Below, in pieces: positions 8,856 to 17,852 of a DNA stretch of 64,000 nucleotides. Each line of letters starts with the position of its first letter. The first letter of the stretch is position 1. The notes beneath the pieces are model-generated. The model was not told the DNA's origin. It saw only the letters and a program-made list of their open reading frames with translations, and searched no databases. The stretch lies in contig NZ_CP085725.1 in the NCBI RefSeq assembly GCF_036840915.1, positions 992,001 to 1,056,000 of the forward strand. Reading direction: 5' to 3'. Origin of the DNA: Flavobacterium hankyongi. GTDB lineage: Bacteria; Bacteroidota; Bacteroidia; Flavobacteriales; Flavobacteriaceae. The translations under genes and the position numbers were made by a program.

Positions 8856-8881
8856 AAAAAAACTAAACAAAAAAACTAAAC
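8856..8881. repeat. Exact 13-base tandem duplication before a start codon
   Basis: aaaaaaactaaac occurs twice back to back (8856-8868 and 8869-8881), ending 7 bases before the ATG of the third endonuclease gene. It lies in the untranslated leader. Confidence 0.85.
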
Positions 8882-8888
8882 AAAACAA

Positions 8889-10724
8889 ATGAGAAAACAA
8901 CTGCAAATACTAGTATTAATAATATCAGGGGGCATCTACGCGCAAGCACCTGCTGGATACTATAATTCTGCAACCGGTACTGGTTACACTTTAAAAACGC
9001 AATTATACAATATTATAAAAGGACATACTGATAGAGGATATGCTGGTCTTTGGACGACTTATCAGACTTCAGACAGAGACAATCAAAATGAAAACGACAA
9101 CACAATCTTTGATTTATATTCAGAAAACCAATCCGGAAGTGATCCTTACAATTATACTTACAGTACAGACCAATGTGGTACTTACTCGATAGAAGGAGAT
9201 TGTTATAATCGGGAGCACATGATTCCACAATCGGTTTTCAACTCAAACGCGCCAATGGTTTCAGATGCACACTTTATTCCTCCTACTGATGGTAAAGTAA
9301 ACGGTATGCGTTCTGATTACCCACATGGAAACGTAGCTTCAGCTAGCTGGACTTCCCTTAACGGAAGTAAGTTGGGAACTAGCGCAGTTTCTGGTTACAC
9401 TGGAACAGTGTTTGAACCTAATCCTGCTTTTAAAGGTGATATTGCTCGTATGTATTTTTATTTCGCTACACGCTACGAAAATGTTGTTGCTGGATATACA
9501 TATCCAATGTTTAACAAAACAAGTAACCAAGTTTTCACTAATGCTTTTAGAGATATGCTTTTAGCTTGGCATGCTGCAGACCCTGTAAGTTCACGTGAAA
9601 TTGCAAGAAATAATGCTATTTATGCAAGACAAGGGAATAGAAATCCTTTTATTGATAATCCAAATTATGTGAACATGATTTGGGGAGGTGGTACTCCAGA
9701 TACAACAGCTCCGTCAATACCAACAAATTTACTATCATCAAACATTACTTCTACAACATTTACATTATCATGGACAGCTTCTACTGATAATGTTGGAGTT
9801 ACTGGCTATGATGTTTATCAAAATGGTTCATTAAAAATCTCATTTTCAGGAACATCAGCTTCAATTAATGGCTTAACTGCATCAACTACGTATTCTTTTA
9901 CTGTTAAAGCTAAAGATGTTGCAGGTAATGTTTCTGCTTCTAGCAACACATTAAATGTTACCACTTCTGGATCAACTCCAACTGTTACAGAACTGTATTT
10001 TTCTGAATACCTTGAAGGTTCTTCAAACAATAAAGCTCTGGAAATTACTAATGCAACTGGAACTTCAATAAATCTATCTGCATATAGTATAAAAAAGCAA
10101 ACTAATGGAGCAGGTTCTTGGAGTACTGGTATAACACTATCAGGTAATTTAGCAAATAATGGTAAGTTTGTAATTGTAAATAGCTTAATTTCTTCAGCTT
10201 GTTATTCAACTTCAACGGCAAATTTATCAACATCAGCAACTGAAATGGCCTTTAACGGTAATGATGCTATAGGTTTATTCAAAAATGGAACTTTAATTGA
10301 TATTATAGGAACTTTCAATGGTGGTACTGCAGATTTTTCAGTCGATGAAACATTGAGAAGAAAAACAACTGTGACCGTTCCAAAAACCACTTTCAGTAAA
10401 ACCTCTGATTGGAATGTCTATGGTACTGATATTTGTTCTGGTTTAGGAAATAGAACAGGAAACGTAAATGACACAAAATTTACTAAAGAGAATAAAGAGA
10501 TTACTATTTATCCAAATCCTTCTAATGGTAATTTTGAAGTTATTTTTGAAAAAGTAAATGCAAACACTAACATTGAAATTTACAATTTAATAGGAAAAAA
10601 AGTGTTTGAGAAAAAAGACATAACTACTCCTACTATACAAATCAATAATCTTACTCATGGAGTTTACCTAATTAATATCACTCAGGATAATGAAGTAATA
10701 ACGAAAAAGATAATTGTTCAGTAA
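8889..10724 (+). CDS. Secreted endonuclease I family nuclease with FN3, lamin-tail and T9SS domains
   Basis: Largest of the three nuclease paralogues (611 aa). Signal peptide MRKQLQILVLIISGGIYAQ. Endonuclease I domain about 20-270, with CYNREHMIPQSVF and SDAHFIPPTDGKVNGMRSD. FN3 domain about 275-362. A lamin-tail (LTD) domain covers about 366-510, opening LYFSEYLEGSSNNKALEITN, a fold often appended to secreted nucleases. The T9SS type A sorting domain (about 538-611) runs from TIYPNPSNG to KKIIVQ. No clear promoter box is visible; the leader holds a 13-base tandem duplication. A perfect terminator follows. Nuclease identity is sure. Confidence 0.9.
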   Translation: MRKQLQILVLIISGGIYAQAPAGYYNSATGTGYTLKTQLYNIIKGHTDRGYAGLWTTYQTSDRDNQNENDNTIFDLYSENQSGSDPYNYTYSTDQCGTYSIEGDCYNREHMIPQSVFNSNAPMVSDAHFIPPTDGKVNGMRSDYPHGNVASASWTSLNGSKLGTSAVSGYTGTVFEPNPAFKGDIARMYFYFATRYENVVAGYTYPMFNKTSNQVFTNAFRDMLLAWHAADPVSSREIARNNAIYARQGNRNPFIDNPNYVNMIWGGGTPDTTAPSIPTNLLSSNITSTTFTLSWTASTDNVGVTGYDVYQNGSLKISFSGTSASINGLTASTTYSFTVKAKDVAGNVSASSNTLNVTTSGSTPTVTELYFSEYLEGSSNNKALEITNATGTSINLSAYSIKKQTNGAGSWSTGITLSGNLANNGKFVIVNSLISSACYSTSTANLSTSATEMAFNGNDAIGLFKNGTLIDIIGTFNGGTADFSVDETLRRKTTVTVPKTTFSKTSDWNVYGTDICSGLGNRTGNVNDTKFTKENKEITIYPNPSNGNFEVIFEKVNANTNIEIYNLIGKKVFEKKDITTPTIQINNLTHGVYLINITQDNEVITKKIIVQ

Positions 10725-10732
10725 TTTTCTTA

Positions 10733-10762
10733 AAAGCGACTAAAATTTTAGTCGCTTTTTTT
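10733..10762 (+). terminator. Rho-independent terminator of the third endonuclease gene
   Basis: Perfect 26-base palindrome (10733-10758, core agcgactaaaattttagtcgct) followed by T's, 8 bases after the stop codon. Confidence 0.9.
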
Positions 10763-10786
10763 ATTTATTATTTCTTTTGAAATAAT

Positions 10787-10794
10787 TAAATTTG
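10787..10794 (+). promoter_or_regulatory. -10 box of purL
   Basis: TAAATTTG, 28 bases before the purL ATG. The -33 position falls in A/T-only sequence without TTG, overlapping the tail of the upstream terminator. Confidence 0.5.
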
Positions 10795-10822
10795 CCACAC
10801 AAAACACAACAACACACTTATA

Positions 10823-13800
10823 ATGATTCATTTTTTTGGTAACTCAACCAACACTGTTTTTGCAGTTCAGACGCAAAACGAATTATCGACTGAAGACATC
10901 AACAAATTAAACTGGCTTTTTGGCAACGCACATAAAATAGAAAAATCCGCACTGTCGGATTTTTTTGTTGGACCCCGTGCCGCTATGGTGACGCCTTGGA
11001 GTACCAATGCCGTTGAAATCACTCAAAATATGGGGATTTCAGGAATCATCCGAATTGAGGAATTTGAAAAAACCACTTCCGATTTCACCGCTTTCGACCC
11101 GATGATTTCTCAAAAATATGCTGAATTAAATCAGGATATTTTCACCATCAATATTCAGCCGGAAGCGATTCTGGACATTGAAGATATTGCTACGTACAAC
11201 AAACAGGAAGGTTTGGCTTTAAGCGACGAAGAAGTAGAATACCTTAATAATTTAGCGGTTAAAATCGGAAGAAAACTAACGGATTCTGAAGTTTTTGCGT
11301 TCTCACAAGCCAATTCAGAACACTGCCGTCACAAAATCTTCAACGGAACGTTTGTTGTGGATGGTGAAGAAAAACCGACTTCCCTATTCAAATTAATCAA
11401 GAAAACATCGGAGACCAATCCTAACGATATTGTTTCCGCTTATAAAGATAACGTAGCTTTCGTTAAAGGACCGAAAGTGACACAATTCGCACCAAAAAGT
11501 GCCGACAAACCTGATTTTTACCAGGAAAAAGAATTCGATTCGGTTCTTTCCTTAAAAGCGGAAACCCACAACTTTCCTACTACAGTTGAACCCTTCAGTG
11601 GCGCTGCAACGGGTTCGGGAGGAGAAATTCGTGACCGTTTAGCTGGAGGACAAGGTTCTTTGCCATTAGCAGGAACGGCGGTTTACATGACTTCTTATTC
11701 AAGATTGGAAGAAAACCGAGCTTGGGAAGAAGCTATGAACGAAAGACCTTGGTTGTACCAAACGCCAATGGACATCCTAATCAAAGCCTCTAACGGAGCT
11801 TCAGATTTCGGGAATAAATTCGGACAACCGTTAATTACAGGTTCTATTTTAACTTTCGAACACGAAGAAAACAACCGCAAAATAGGTTACGACAAAGTAA
11901 TCATGCAAGCGGGCGGAATCGGATACGGAAAATTAGACCAAGCCATTAAAAAGAAACCACAGGAAGGCGATAAAATCGTAATTCTTGGTGGCGAAAACTA
12001 TAGAATCGGGATGGGTGGTGCTGCGGTTTCTTCTTCAGATACCGGAGCTTTCGGTTCGGGAATCGAATTGAATGCGATTCAACGTTCCAACCCTGAAATG
12101 CAAAAACGTGCTGCCAACGCCATTCGTGGTTTGGTGGAAAGCGATAACAACCCTATCGTATCGATTCACGATCACGGTGCTGGTGGACACTTAAACTGTC
12201 TTTCAGAATTAGTGGAAGATACCGGAGGTTTAATCGATTTGGATAAATTACCTGTCGGCGACCCTACGCTATCCGCAAAAGAAATCATCGGAAACGAATC
12301 TCAGGAACGAATGGGATTGGTTATTGGTGAAAAAGACATTGATATCCTTCAGAAAATTGCCGACCGTGAGCGTTCTCCAATGTATCAGGTAGGTGATGTA
12401 ACTGCGGATCATCGTTTTACGTTTGAATCCAAAACAACCGGCGCAAAACCAATGGATTATGCGTTGGAAGATTTCTTCGGAAGTTCGCCAAAAACCATCA
12501 TGACCGACAAAACGGTTGCGACAAATTACTCGGATTTACACTATGCAACAGAAAATATTCCAACCTATTTAAACCAAGTATTGCAATTAGAAGCGGTTGC
12601 TTGTAAAGACTGGTTAACCAACAAAGTAGACCGTTGTGTGGGCGGACGCGTTGCCAAGCAACAATGTGCCGGACCGTTACAATTGCCGTTGAACAACGTT
12701 GGAGTTATGGCGTTGGATTTCAAAGGAAAAGAAGGAATTGCGACCTCTATTGGCCACTCGCCTATTGCTGCTTTGGTGGATCCGGTTGCGGGTTCCAGAA
12801 CAGCGATTGCCGAGGCATTGTCCAATATCGTTTGGGCGCCGTTGAAAGACAATTTAAAATCGGTTTCGCTTTCCGCCAACTGGATGTGGGCTTGTAAAAA
12901 CGAAGGCGAAGATGCAAGATTATACGAAGCGGTTAAAGGCTGTTCGGATTTTGCGATCGAATTGGGTATCAACATTCCAACCGGAAAAGATTCGCTTTCG
13001 ATGAAACAGAAATATCCGAACGATGAAGTGATTGCACCGGGAACGGTTATCATTTCGGCAGCCGGAAACTGTTCGAACATTACTAAAGTGGTGGAACCTG
13101 TTTTGAAAAGAAACGGCGGAAACATTTACTATATCAATTTATCTCAGGATACCTTCAAATTAGGAGGTTCTTCTTTCGCACAGGTTTTGAATAAAATCGG
13201 AAATGAAGTGCCAACGATTAAAAATGCGGAATATTTCAAAAAGGCATTCAACGTTTTACAGGATTTAATTAAAGAGCGTAAAATTCAGGCCGGACACGAT
13301 ATCGGAAGCGGTGGTTTAATCACAACTTTATTGGAAATGTGTTTTGCCGACGTAAAATTAGGCGCTTCGTTTGATTTGACTTCGTTAGGCGAAAAAGACA
13401 CGGTTAAAGCGTTATTCAACGAAAATATCGGTGTGGTTTTCCAGGCGGACGCTTCAGTTGAGGCTGTTTTTGCTAAGAATAATATTGAAATCTTCAACAT
13501 CGGTTCTGTAGTTGAAGGTGATGTGGTGACTTTCATCAATAACGACGATGCATTTACCTTAAGTGTTTCCAAATTAAGAGATACGTGGTTCAAAACATCT
13601 TTCCTTTTAGATTCAAAACAATCGAAAAACGGAATGGCAGCAGCCCGTTATGAAAACTATAAAAACCAGCCGTTAACTTACACTTTCCCTTCTCATTTTG
13701 ACGGAAAAGCACCGGTTATCGATAATTCAAAACCAAGACCGAAAGCAGCTATCATCCGCGAAAAAGGAAGTAATTCCGAGCGTGAAATGGCGAATTCAAT

Positions 13801-14491
13801 GTACTTGGCAGGATTTGACGTAAAAGACGTTCACATGACGGATTTGATTTCCGGTCGTGAGACTTTGGAAGACATTCAGTTCATCGGAGCAGTGGGTGGT
13901 TTCTCAAATTCAGATGTTTTAGGTTCTGCCAAAGGTTGGGCCGGAGCATTTTTGTACAACGAAAAAGCCAATACAGCACTGAAAAACTTCTTTAAAAGAG
14001 AAGATACTTTATCGGTCGGCATCTGTAATGGTTGTCAGTTGTTTATGGAATTGGAATTAATTAATCCGGAGCATGAAGTTCACGGAAAAATGCTACACAA
14101 CAACTCGCACAAACACGAAAGTATCTTTACTTCGGTGACAGTTCAGAAAAACAATTCTGTTATGCTTTCATCGTTGGAAGGTACAACTTTAGGGGTTTGG
14201 GTTTCGCATGGTGAAGGTAAATTCAACTTACCTTATTCAGAAGATCAGTATGACATCGTTGGAAAATACGGTTACGAAGGCTATCCGGCGAATCCGAACG
14301 GTTCGGTTTTCAATACTGCGATGATGTGTGACAAAACCGGTCGCCATTTGGTAACGATGCCGCACATTGAACGTTCTACTTTCCCTTGGAACTGGGCGTA
14401 TTATCCGGAGAACGGACAAAAAGACGAGGTAACGCCTTGGCATGAAGCTTTTGTGAATGCCCGCAAATGGATTGAAGAACAAAATAAATAA
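10823..14491 (+). CDS. purL: Phosphoribosylformylglycinamidine synthase (large, single-chain)
   Basis: Fourth step of purine synthesis: FGAR + Gln + ATP to FGAM (1222 aa, normal for the single-chain type). N-terminal PurS-like part, linker with FAFSQANSEHCRHKIF, two AIRS-like ATP-binding halves (AETHNFPTTVEPFSGAATGSGGEIRD; HDHGAGGHLNCLSEL), and a C-terminal class I glutaminase domain. That domain has the nucleophile Cys in SVGICNGCQLFMEL and a late His-Glu in VTPWHEAF. Base composition is unusual: hand counts of rows 12661-12720 and 12901-12960 give 28 G+C of 60 each, against 16 of 60 in 17041-17100, and codons such as ccg, gcg and ggc are frequent. It stands alone between two terminators. 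Confidence 0.96.
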   Translation: MIHFFGNSTNTVFAVQTQNELSTEDINKLNWLFGNAHKIEKSALSDFFVGPRAAMVTPWSTNAVEITQNMGISGIIRIEEFEKTTSDFTAFDPMISQKYAELNQDIFTINIQPEAILDIEDIATYNKQEGLALSDEEVEYLNNLAVKIGRKLTDSEVFAFSQANSEHCRHKIFNGTFVVDGEEKPTSLFKLIKKTSETNPNDIVSAYKDNVAFVKGPKVTQFAPKSADKPDFYQEKEFDSVLSLKAETHNFPTTVEPFSGAATGSGGEIRDRLAGGQGSLPLAGTAVYMTSYSRLEENRAWEEAMNERPWLYQTPMDILIKASNGASDFGNKFGQPLITGSILTFEHEENNRKIGYDKVIMQAGGIGYGKLDQAIKKKPQEGDKIVILGGENYRIGMGGAAVSSSDTGAFGSGIELNAIQRSNPEMQKRAANAIRGLVESDNNPIVSIHDHGAGGHLNCLSELVEDTGGLIDLDKLPVGDPTLSAKEIIGNESQERMGLVIGEKDIDILQKIADRERSPMYQVGDVTADHRFTFESKTTGAKPMDYALEDFFGSSPKTIMTDKTVATNYSDLHYATENIPTYLNQVLQLEAVACKDWLTNKVDRCVGGRVAKQQCAGPLQLPLNNVGVMALDFKGKEGIATSIGHSPIAALVDPVAGSRTAIAEALSNIVWAPLKDNLKSVSLSANWMWACKNEGEDARLYEAVKGCSDFAIELGINIPTGKDSLSMKQKYPNDEVIAPGTVIISAAGNCSNITKVVEPVLKRNGGNIYYINLSQDTFKLGGSSFAQVLNKIGNEVPTIKNAEYFKKAFNVLQDLIKERKIQAGHDIGSGGLITTLLEMCFADVKLGASFDLTSLGEKDTVKALFNENIGVVFQADASVEAVFAKNNIEIFNIGSVVEGDVVTFINNDDAFTLSVSKLRDTWFKTSFLLDSKQSKNGMAAARYENYKNQPLTYTFPSHFDGKAPVIDNSKPRPKAAIIREKGSNSEREMANSMYLAGFDVKDVHMTDLISGRETLEDIQFIGAVGGFSNSDVLGSAKGWAGAFLYNEKANTALKNFFKREDTLSVGICNGCQLFMELELINPEHEVHGKMLHNNSHKHESIFTSVTVQKNNSVMLSSLEGTTLGVWVSHGEGKFNLPYSEDQYDIVGKYGYEGYPANPNGSVFNTAMMCDKTGRHLVTMPHIERSTFPWNWAYYPENGQKDEVTPWHEAFVNARKWIEEQNK

Positions 14492-14517
14492 AAAAAGCAC
14501 CTTAAAGGTGCTTTTTT
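14491..14517. terminator. Bidirectional terminator between purL and the histidine kinase gene
   Basis: Stem aaaagcacc / ggtgctttt around a 5-base loop (14494-14515), with A's on the left and T's on the right. It can therefore end transcription of both convergent genes. Confidence 0.85.
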
Positions 14518-16730
14518 TATTCGACCACAAATTGGAATATTGCATCATAAAGTTCTTCTACATTAACAGGTTTACTAAGCACCTTTTTTATGCTGGCCGC
14601 AACAAATAATTCCTTATTTATATCTTCAGAAATTGCAGTTAGAGCCACAATAGGGATATAGGGCTTTTTCTTTGAAATATAATCTGAAGCTTCAAATCCA
14701 TCCATAATAGGCATCATAATATCCATTAAAACTAAGTCATAATCTTTTTCATCAACTTTTTTACAAGCTTCTAAACCATCATTAGCAATTTCACATTTAT
14801 ATCCTTTTCTTGTGATAATTCTTTGAGTAATTAACTGATTGGTCTTATTATCTTCGACCAATAAAATTGTAATTGTTGATGGATCTTTAATTTCTTTTTT
14901 GATTGTAACAGCATTTAAATCTTCTTGATATTTTTCAAAATCAAGTGAAAAAGATATTGTTGTTCCTTTATTAGGTTCAGAATCAATCAAAATCGTTTTA
15001 TTAAATAATTCTAAAGTTTTTTTCACTAAAGTTAGACCTAGTCCCGAACCTCCATATTCATAATTGATTTTTTCAGATCCTTGAAAAAACAAATCATATA
15101 TTTTTTCTTTTATCTCTTCATTGATTCCTATTCCTGCATCCTTAATTACAAACTGAATTTCAATTATTTTTTCATTTTGATTGATTTTATTTGCCTCAAC
15201 AACAACATTACTATTTTTTGAGAATTTAAATGCATTATCAATCAAACTAAATAAGACCTGATATAATTTGGCTTCATCAAAAATTAATTTACTAGGAATA
15301 CCGTCGTCATAAGTTAATGTAGCTGTGTTGTTATTAATTCTACTCTTTTTTACAGTCTCTAAGATTTTATTAAGCATTCCTTCGAGATTAACGACGTCTT
15401 TTTTGGGAACATAATCATTTTCTAAACTATCAATGACGTTAATTTCAATAATGTTACCAGATAAACTATATAACTTTTGTACAGAAGCTTGCAATTGGTC
15501 TATATTTTTTTCGTAATCGCTTTTATCCTCTTCCATCAAATGGAGTAAACCATTCAATGTATAAATAGGTGTTCGCAATTCGTGGGAAATAGTATCTAAT
15601 AATTTTTTCTTAATACCTAATGCAGTTTCTAATTTAGAGTTTACTTTATGAAGCATTTCATTTTTTTCATTAAGTAATTTGTTAGTATAATTTTTGAATT
15701 TGGCATTACGGTATTGAAAATACAACAAAACCATTAGGGTTAAAATTGCAATGGGAAATATTATAAGCAGATAATTTTTATACTTTTCATTTTCACTCCT
15801 AAGCTTGTTTTCTTTAATAATAGATTGGAATTCAATATTTTTAATTTCTAATTCTCGTTTCTGGTTTAAAGAGTTATTCATTCTAACAATCCTATAAACC
15901 AAACGCTTTTTAAAATAATCACTGGCAATTCTTAAATTTTCTGCTGATTCTTTGTATTTACCCTGCTTTTCATAAAGTTTACCTAAAACCGAATAATAAC
16001 GAGATTTTAAAAGAAAATCTTCATCATATTTTTGGAAAATAGTTGAGTATTTGGCTACTCTTAAATACTCTAAAGCTTTTTCAAATTGATTTAAATTATA
16101 ATAACTTTCAGCAATGAGTAAATTAACTTCGGGTTGATCTAAATCACCACCAGTTTCTTTATTAATTTCTAAATATTTTAATCCATTGTATAATGTTTCT
16201 TTCCAATCTTCTTTCTTTAAATATAAAAGTGTGAGATTGTAATACATGTCGACTTGCTTTACTTTTGGAGCATATTTTTTTAGATATTGTTCTGCAAGTA
16301 AAGTATATTTTTCATCAAGCTTTTCATTTCCTTGTGAATTATAAAAAACTGCTAAATGTTCATAATACTCGCCCCTGATACAATTATTGTTGTGTTCACT
16401 TAGTACTTTCTCTGCCTTATCAAGAACTTTTTTACTCGTAGCATAATCGAATTTGGTAACATAATAGTATGATATCTCAAGATATAAATAAAGTAGTTGA
16501 TCAAAATTTTGATTATCAATCAATTTCTTTTCTAATTCATTGACCATTTTTGATCCTAGCTGATAATGCTCATAATCATCAATATCTAATACTTTTCGAG
16601 CTTCTTCAAACTCTTTTAAAACTTTTGGATCAATTGCTGTTTGTTCTTGAGCGAGAACATAATTAGAAGTAAAAAAAACAACTACGATAAACCAACATGA
16701 TAGCAACTTTGTTATCATTTTTGGATTCAT
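14517..16730 (-). CDS. TPR-containing hybrid sensor histidine kinase
   Basis: Membrane-bound hybrid two-component kinase (737 aa from the chosen start). An N-terminal signal/anchor (SCWFIVVVFFTSNYVLAQ) is followed by roughly six tetratricopeptide-like helical repeats, periplasmic. Then come a transmembrane helix (YLLIIFPIAILTLMVLLYF), a coiled coil, and HisKA with SHELRTPIYTLNGLLHL (phospho-His). The HATPase domain shows DNAFKFSKNS, DAGIGI and GGSGLGLTLV. A C-terminal receiver has the phospho-Asp in LVLMDIMMPIMDGFEA and the Lys in SKPVN. The reading frame extends upstream to 16811, but that ATG lies inside the TAAATTTG box at 16809; MNPKMITK at 16730 (or 16718) is the realistic start. Signal and target are unknown. 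Confidence 0.9.
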   Translation of the reverse strand: MNPKMITKLLSCWFIVVVFFTSNYVLAQEQTAIDPKVLKEFEEARKVLDIDDYEHYQLGSKMVNELEKKLIDNQNFDQLLYLYLEISYYYVTKFDYATSKKVLDKAEKVLSEHNNNCIRGEYYEHLAVFYNSQGNEKLDEKYTLLAEQYLKKYAPKVKQVDMYYNLTLLYLKKEDWKETLYNGLKYLEINKETGGDLDQPEVNLLIAESYYNLNQFEKALEYLRVAKYSTIFQKYDEDFLLKSRYYSVLGKLYEKQGKYKESAENLRIASDYFKKRLVYRIVRMNNSLNQKRELEIKNIEFQSIIKENKLRSENEKYKNYLLIIFPIAILTLMVLLYFQYRNAKFKNYTNKLLNEKNEMLHKVNSKLETALGIKKKLLDTISHELRTPIYTLNGLLHLMEEDKSDYEKNIDQLQASVQKLYSLSGNIIEINVIDSLENDYVPKKDVVNLEGMLNKILETVKKSRINNNTATLTYDDGIPSKLIFDEAKLYQVLFSLIDNAFKFSKNSNVVVEANKINQNEKIIEIQFVIKDAGIGINEEIKEKIYDLFFQGSEKINYEYGGSGLGLTLVKKTLELFNKTILIDSEPNKGTTISFSLDFEKYQEDLNAVTIKKEIKDPSTITILLVEDNKTNQLITQRIITRKGYKCEIANDGLEACKKVDEKDYDLVLMDIMMPIMDGFEASDYISKKKPYIPIVALTAISEDINKELFVAASIKKVLSKPVNVEELYDAIFQFVVE

Positions 16731-16808
16731 TCCAAAATAAGCTGTAATTGTAAATTTCACTCTTAATTGATTATTTATAATGAATTTACAATAATAATTA
16801 CTTGTAAT

Positions 16809-16816
16809 CAAATTTA
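16809..16816 (-). promoter_or_regulatory. -10 box of the histidine kinase gene
   Basis: TAAATTTG on the minus strand. It overlaps the most upstream possible ATG (16811), which would therefore not be in the mRNA, and so supports the start at 16730. No clear -33 box. Confidence 0.45.
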
Positions 16817-16877
16817 TTAGTTTATCATACTCCTTTTCCCGATGTAGTTATCAGAAAACGCAATAATCAATTTAAAA

Positions 16878-16907
16878 TTGTCCATTTTAGTCAGATTACT
16901 ATATTTG
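16878..16907 (+). promoter_or_regulatory. Promoter of the EamA transporter gene
   Basis: TTG (16878-16880), 19-base spacer, TATATTTG (16900-16907): full match to the Bacteroidetes promoter. The ATG at 16922 follows 14 bases after the box, giving a very short leader. Confidence 0.8.
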
Positions 16908-16921
16908 AATAAAATTTAAAA

Positions 16922-17782
16922 ATGTATTTTATACTATTAAGCATTATATGTAGTGTTTTTGTTGGTGTATTACTTAAAATTGCACGCAAAAAAGAACTCA
17001 GTATTTACCAAATTATTTCATGGAATTATGTCTTTGCTTTAATTTCACTCCTTATATTTTATAACCCTAAAATAAATACGTCATTTAGTTTACCAACTGG
17101 AATCATAACTGGAAGCTTAATTTTCCTTTTACCAATAATTTTTGTTTTTCAAGCCAAAGCCATAAAATACTCAGGGATTGTAAAAACAGATATTGTTCAA
17201 CGCCTATCCTTATTTATTTCGATAAGTTTTTCTTTATTTGTAGCCAAAGAAGTTTTTAATTCCTATAAAATCATTGGATTGGTTGTTGCATTTATAGCTA
17301 TATTTTTTACTTTTTATAAAAAGCATCAAACTGAAACAAATCAAAATAAATCATACTATCTCTTATTTGTCCTATGCGGATTTGGTATTATCGATATATT
17401 ATTTAAAAAAGTTGCTACTATAGGAGATTTGTCTTTTACCGAGTTGCTATTGCTTGTATTTAGTGGAGCATTTATTGTTTCGCTCTTAATTTCAGGTTAC
17501 AACATTTCACAAAAAAGAGAAATCTTCTCAATAAAAAATCTATATTGGGGAATACTTGTTGGAGTCTTAAATTTTGGTAATATTTCATTTTATATCAAAG
17601 CACATCAATCCTTATCATCTAATCCTTCAACAGTATTTATAGCTATGAACATGGGAGTCATTCTATTGGGCAGTATAATTGGTATTTTGTACTTCAAAGA
17701 AAAGCTTAGTAAGCTAAATTACATCGGACTACTACTCTCTTTAGTTTCCATTGCTTTGATAGCTTTTTCACAATTTAATTAG
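16922..17782 (+). CDS. EamA/DMT-family transporter
   Basis: Inner-membrane protein (286 aa) with about ten transmembrane helices in two fivefold halves, typical of the drug/metabolite transporter superfamily. The second half ends with IGILYFKEKLSKLNYIGLLLSLVSIALIAF, the usual EamA closing pair of helices with the short charged link. The substrate cannot be inferred. The strong promoter at 16878 makes a separate transcript; the L-serine dehydratase downstream has its own promoter, so joint function is not implied. Confidence 0.85.
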   Translation: MYFILLSIICSVFVGVLLKIARKKELSIYQIISWNYVFALISLLIFYNPKINTSFSLPTGIITGSLIFLLPIIFVFQAKAIKYSGIVKTDIVQRLSLFISISFSLFVAKEVFNSYKIIGLVVAFIAIFFTFYKKHQTETNQNKSYYLLFVLCGFGIIDILFKKVATIGDLSFTELLLLVFSGAFIVSLLISGYNISQKREIFSIKNLYWGILVGVLNFGNISFYIKAHQSLSSNPSTVFIAMNMGVILLGSIIGILYFKEKLSKLNYIGLLLSLVSIALIAFSQFN

Positions 17783-17804
17783 TTTTTAAAATTTTATTAC
17801 TTTT

Positions 17805-17831
17805 TTGTTAGAAACATAGAAACTATCTTTG
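17805..17831 (+). promoter_or_regulatory. Promoter of the L-serine dehydratase gene
   Basis: TTG (17805-17807), 16-base spacer, TATCTTTG (17824-17831). The spacer is one or two bases shorter than usual. The ATG is at 17853. Confidence 0.65.
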
Positions 17832-17852
17832 TTTTACTAAAACGTTATAGTT

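Noticed and set aside
12565..13125. 186-residue open frame on the minus strand within purL
   Set aside because: Antisense shadow of a long, well-conserved gene with higher G+C; no family resemblance and no promoter.
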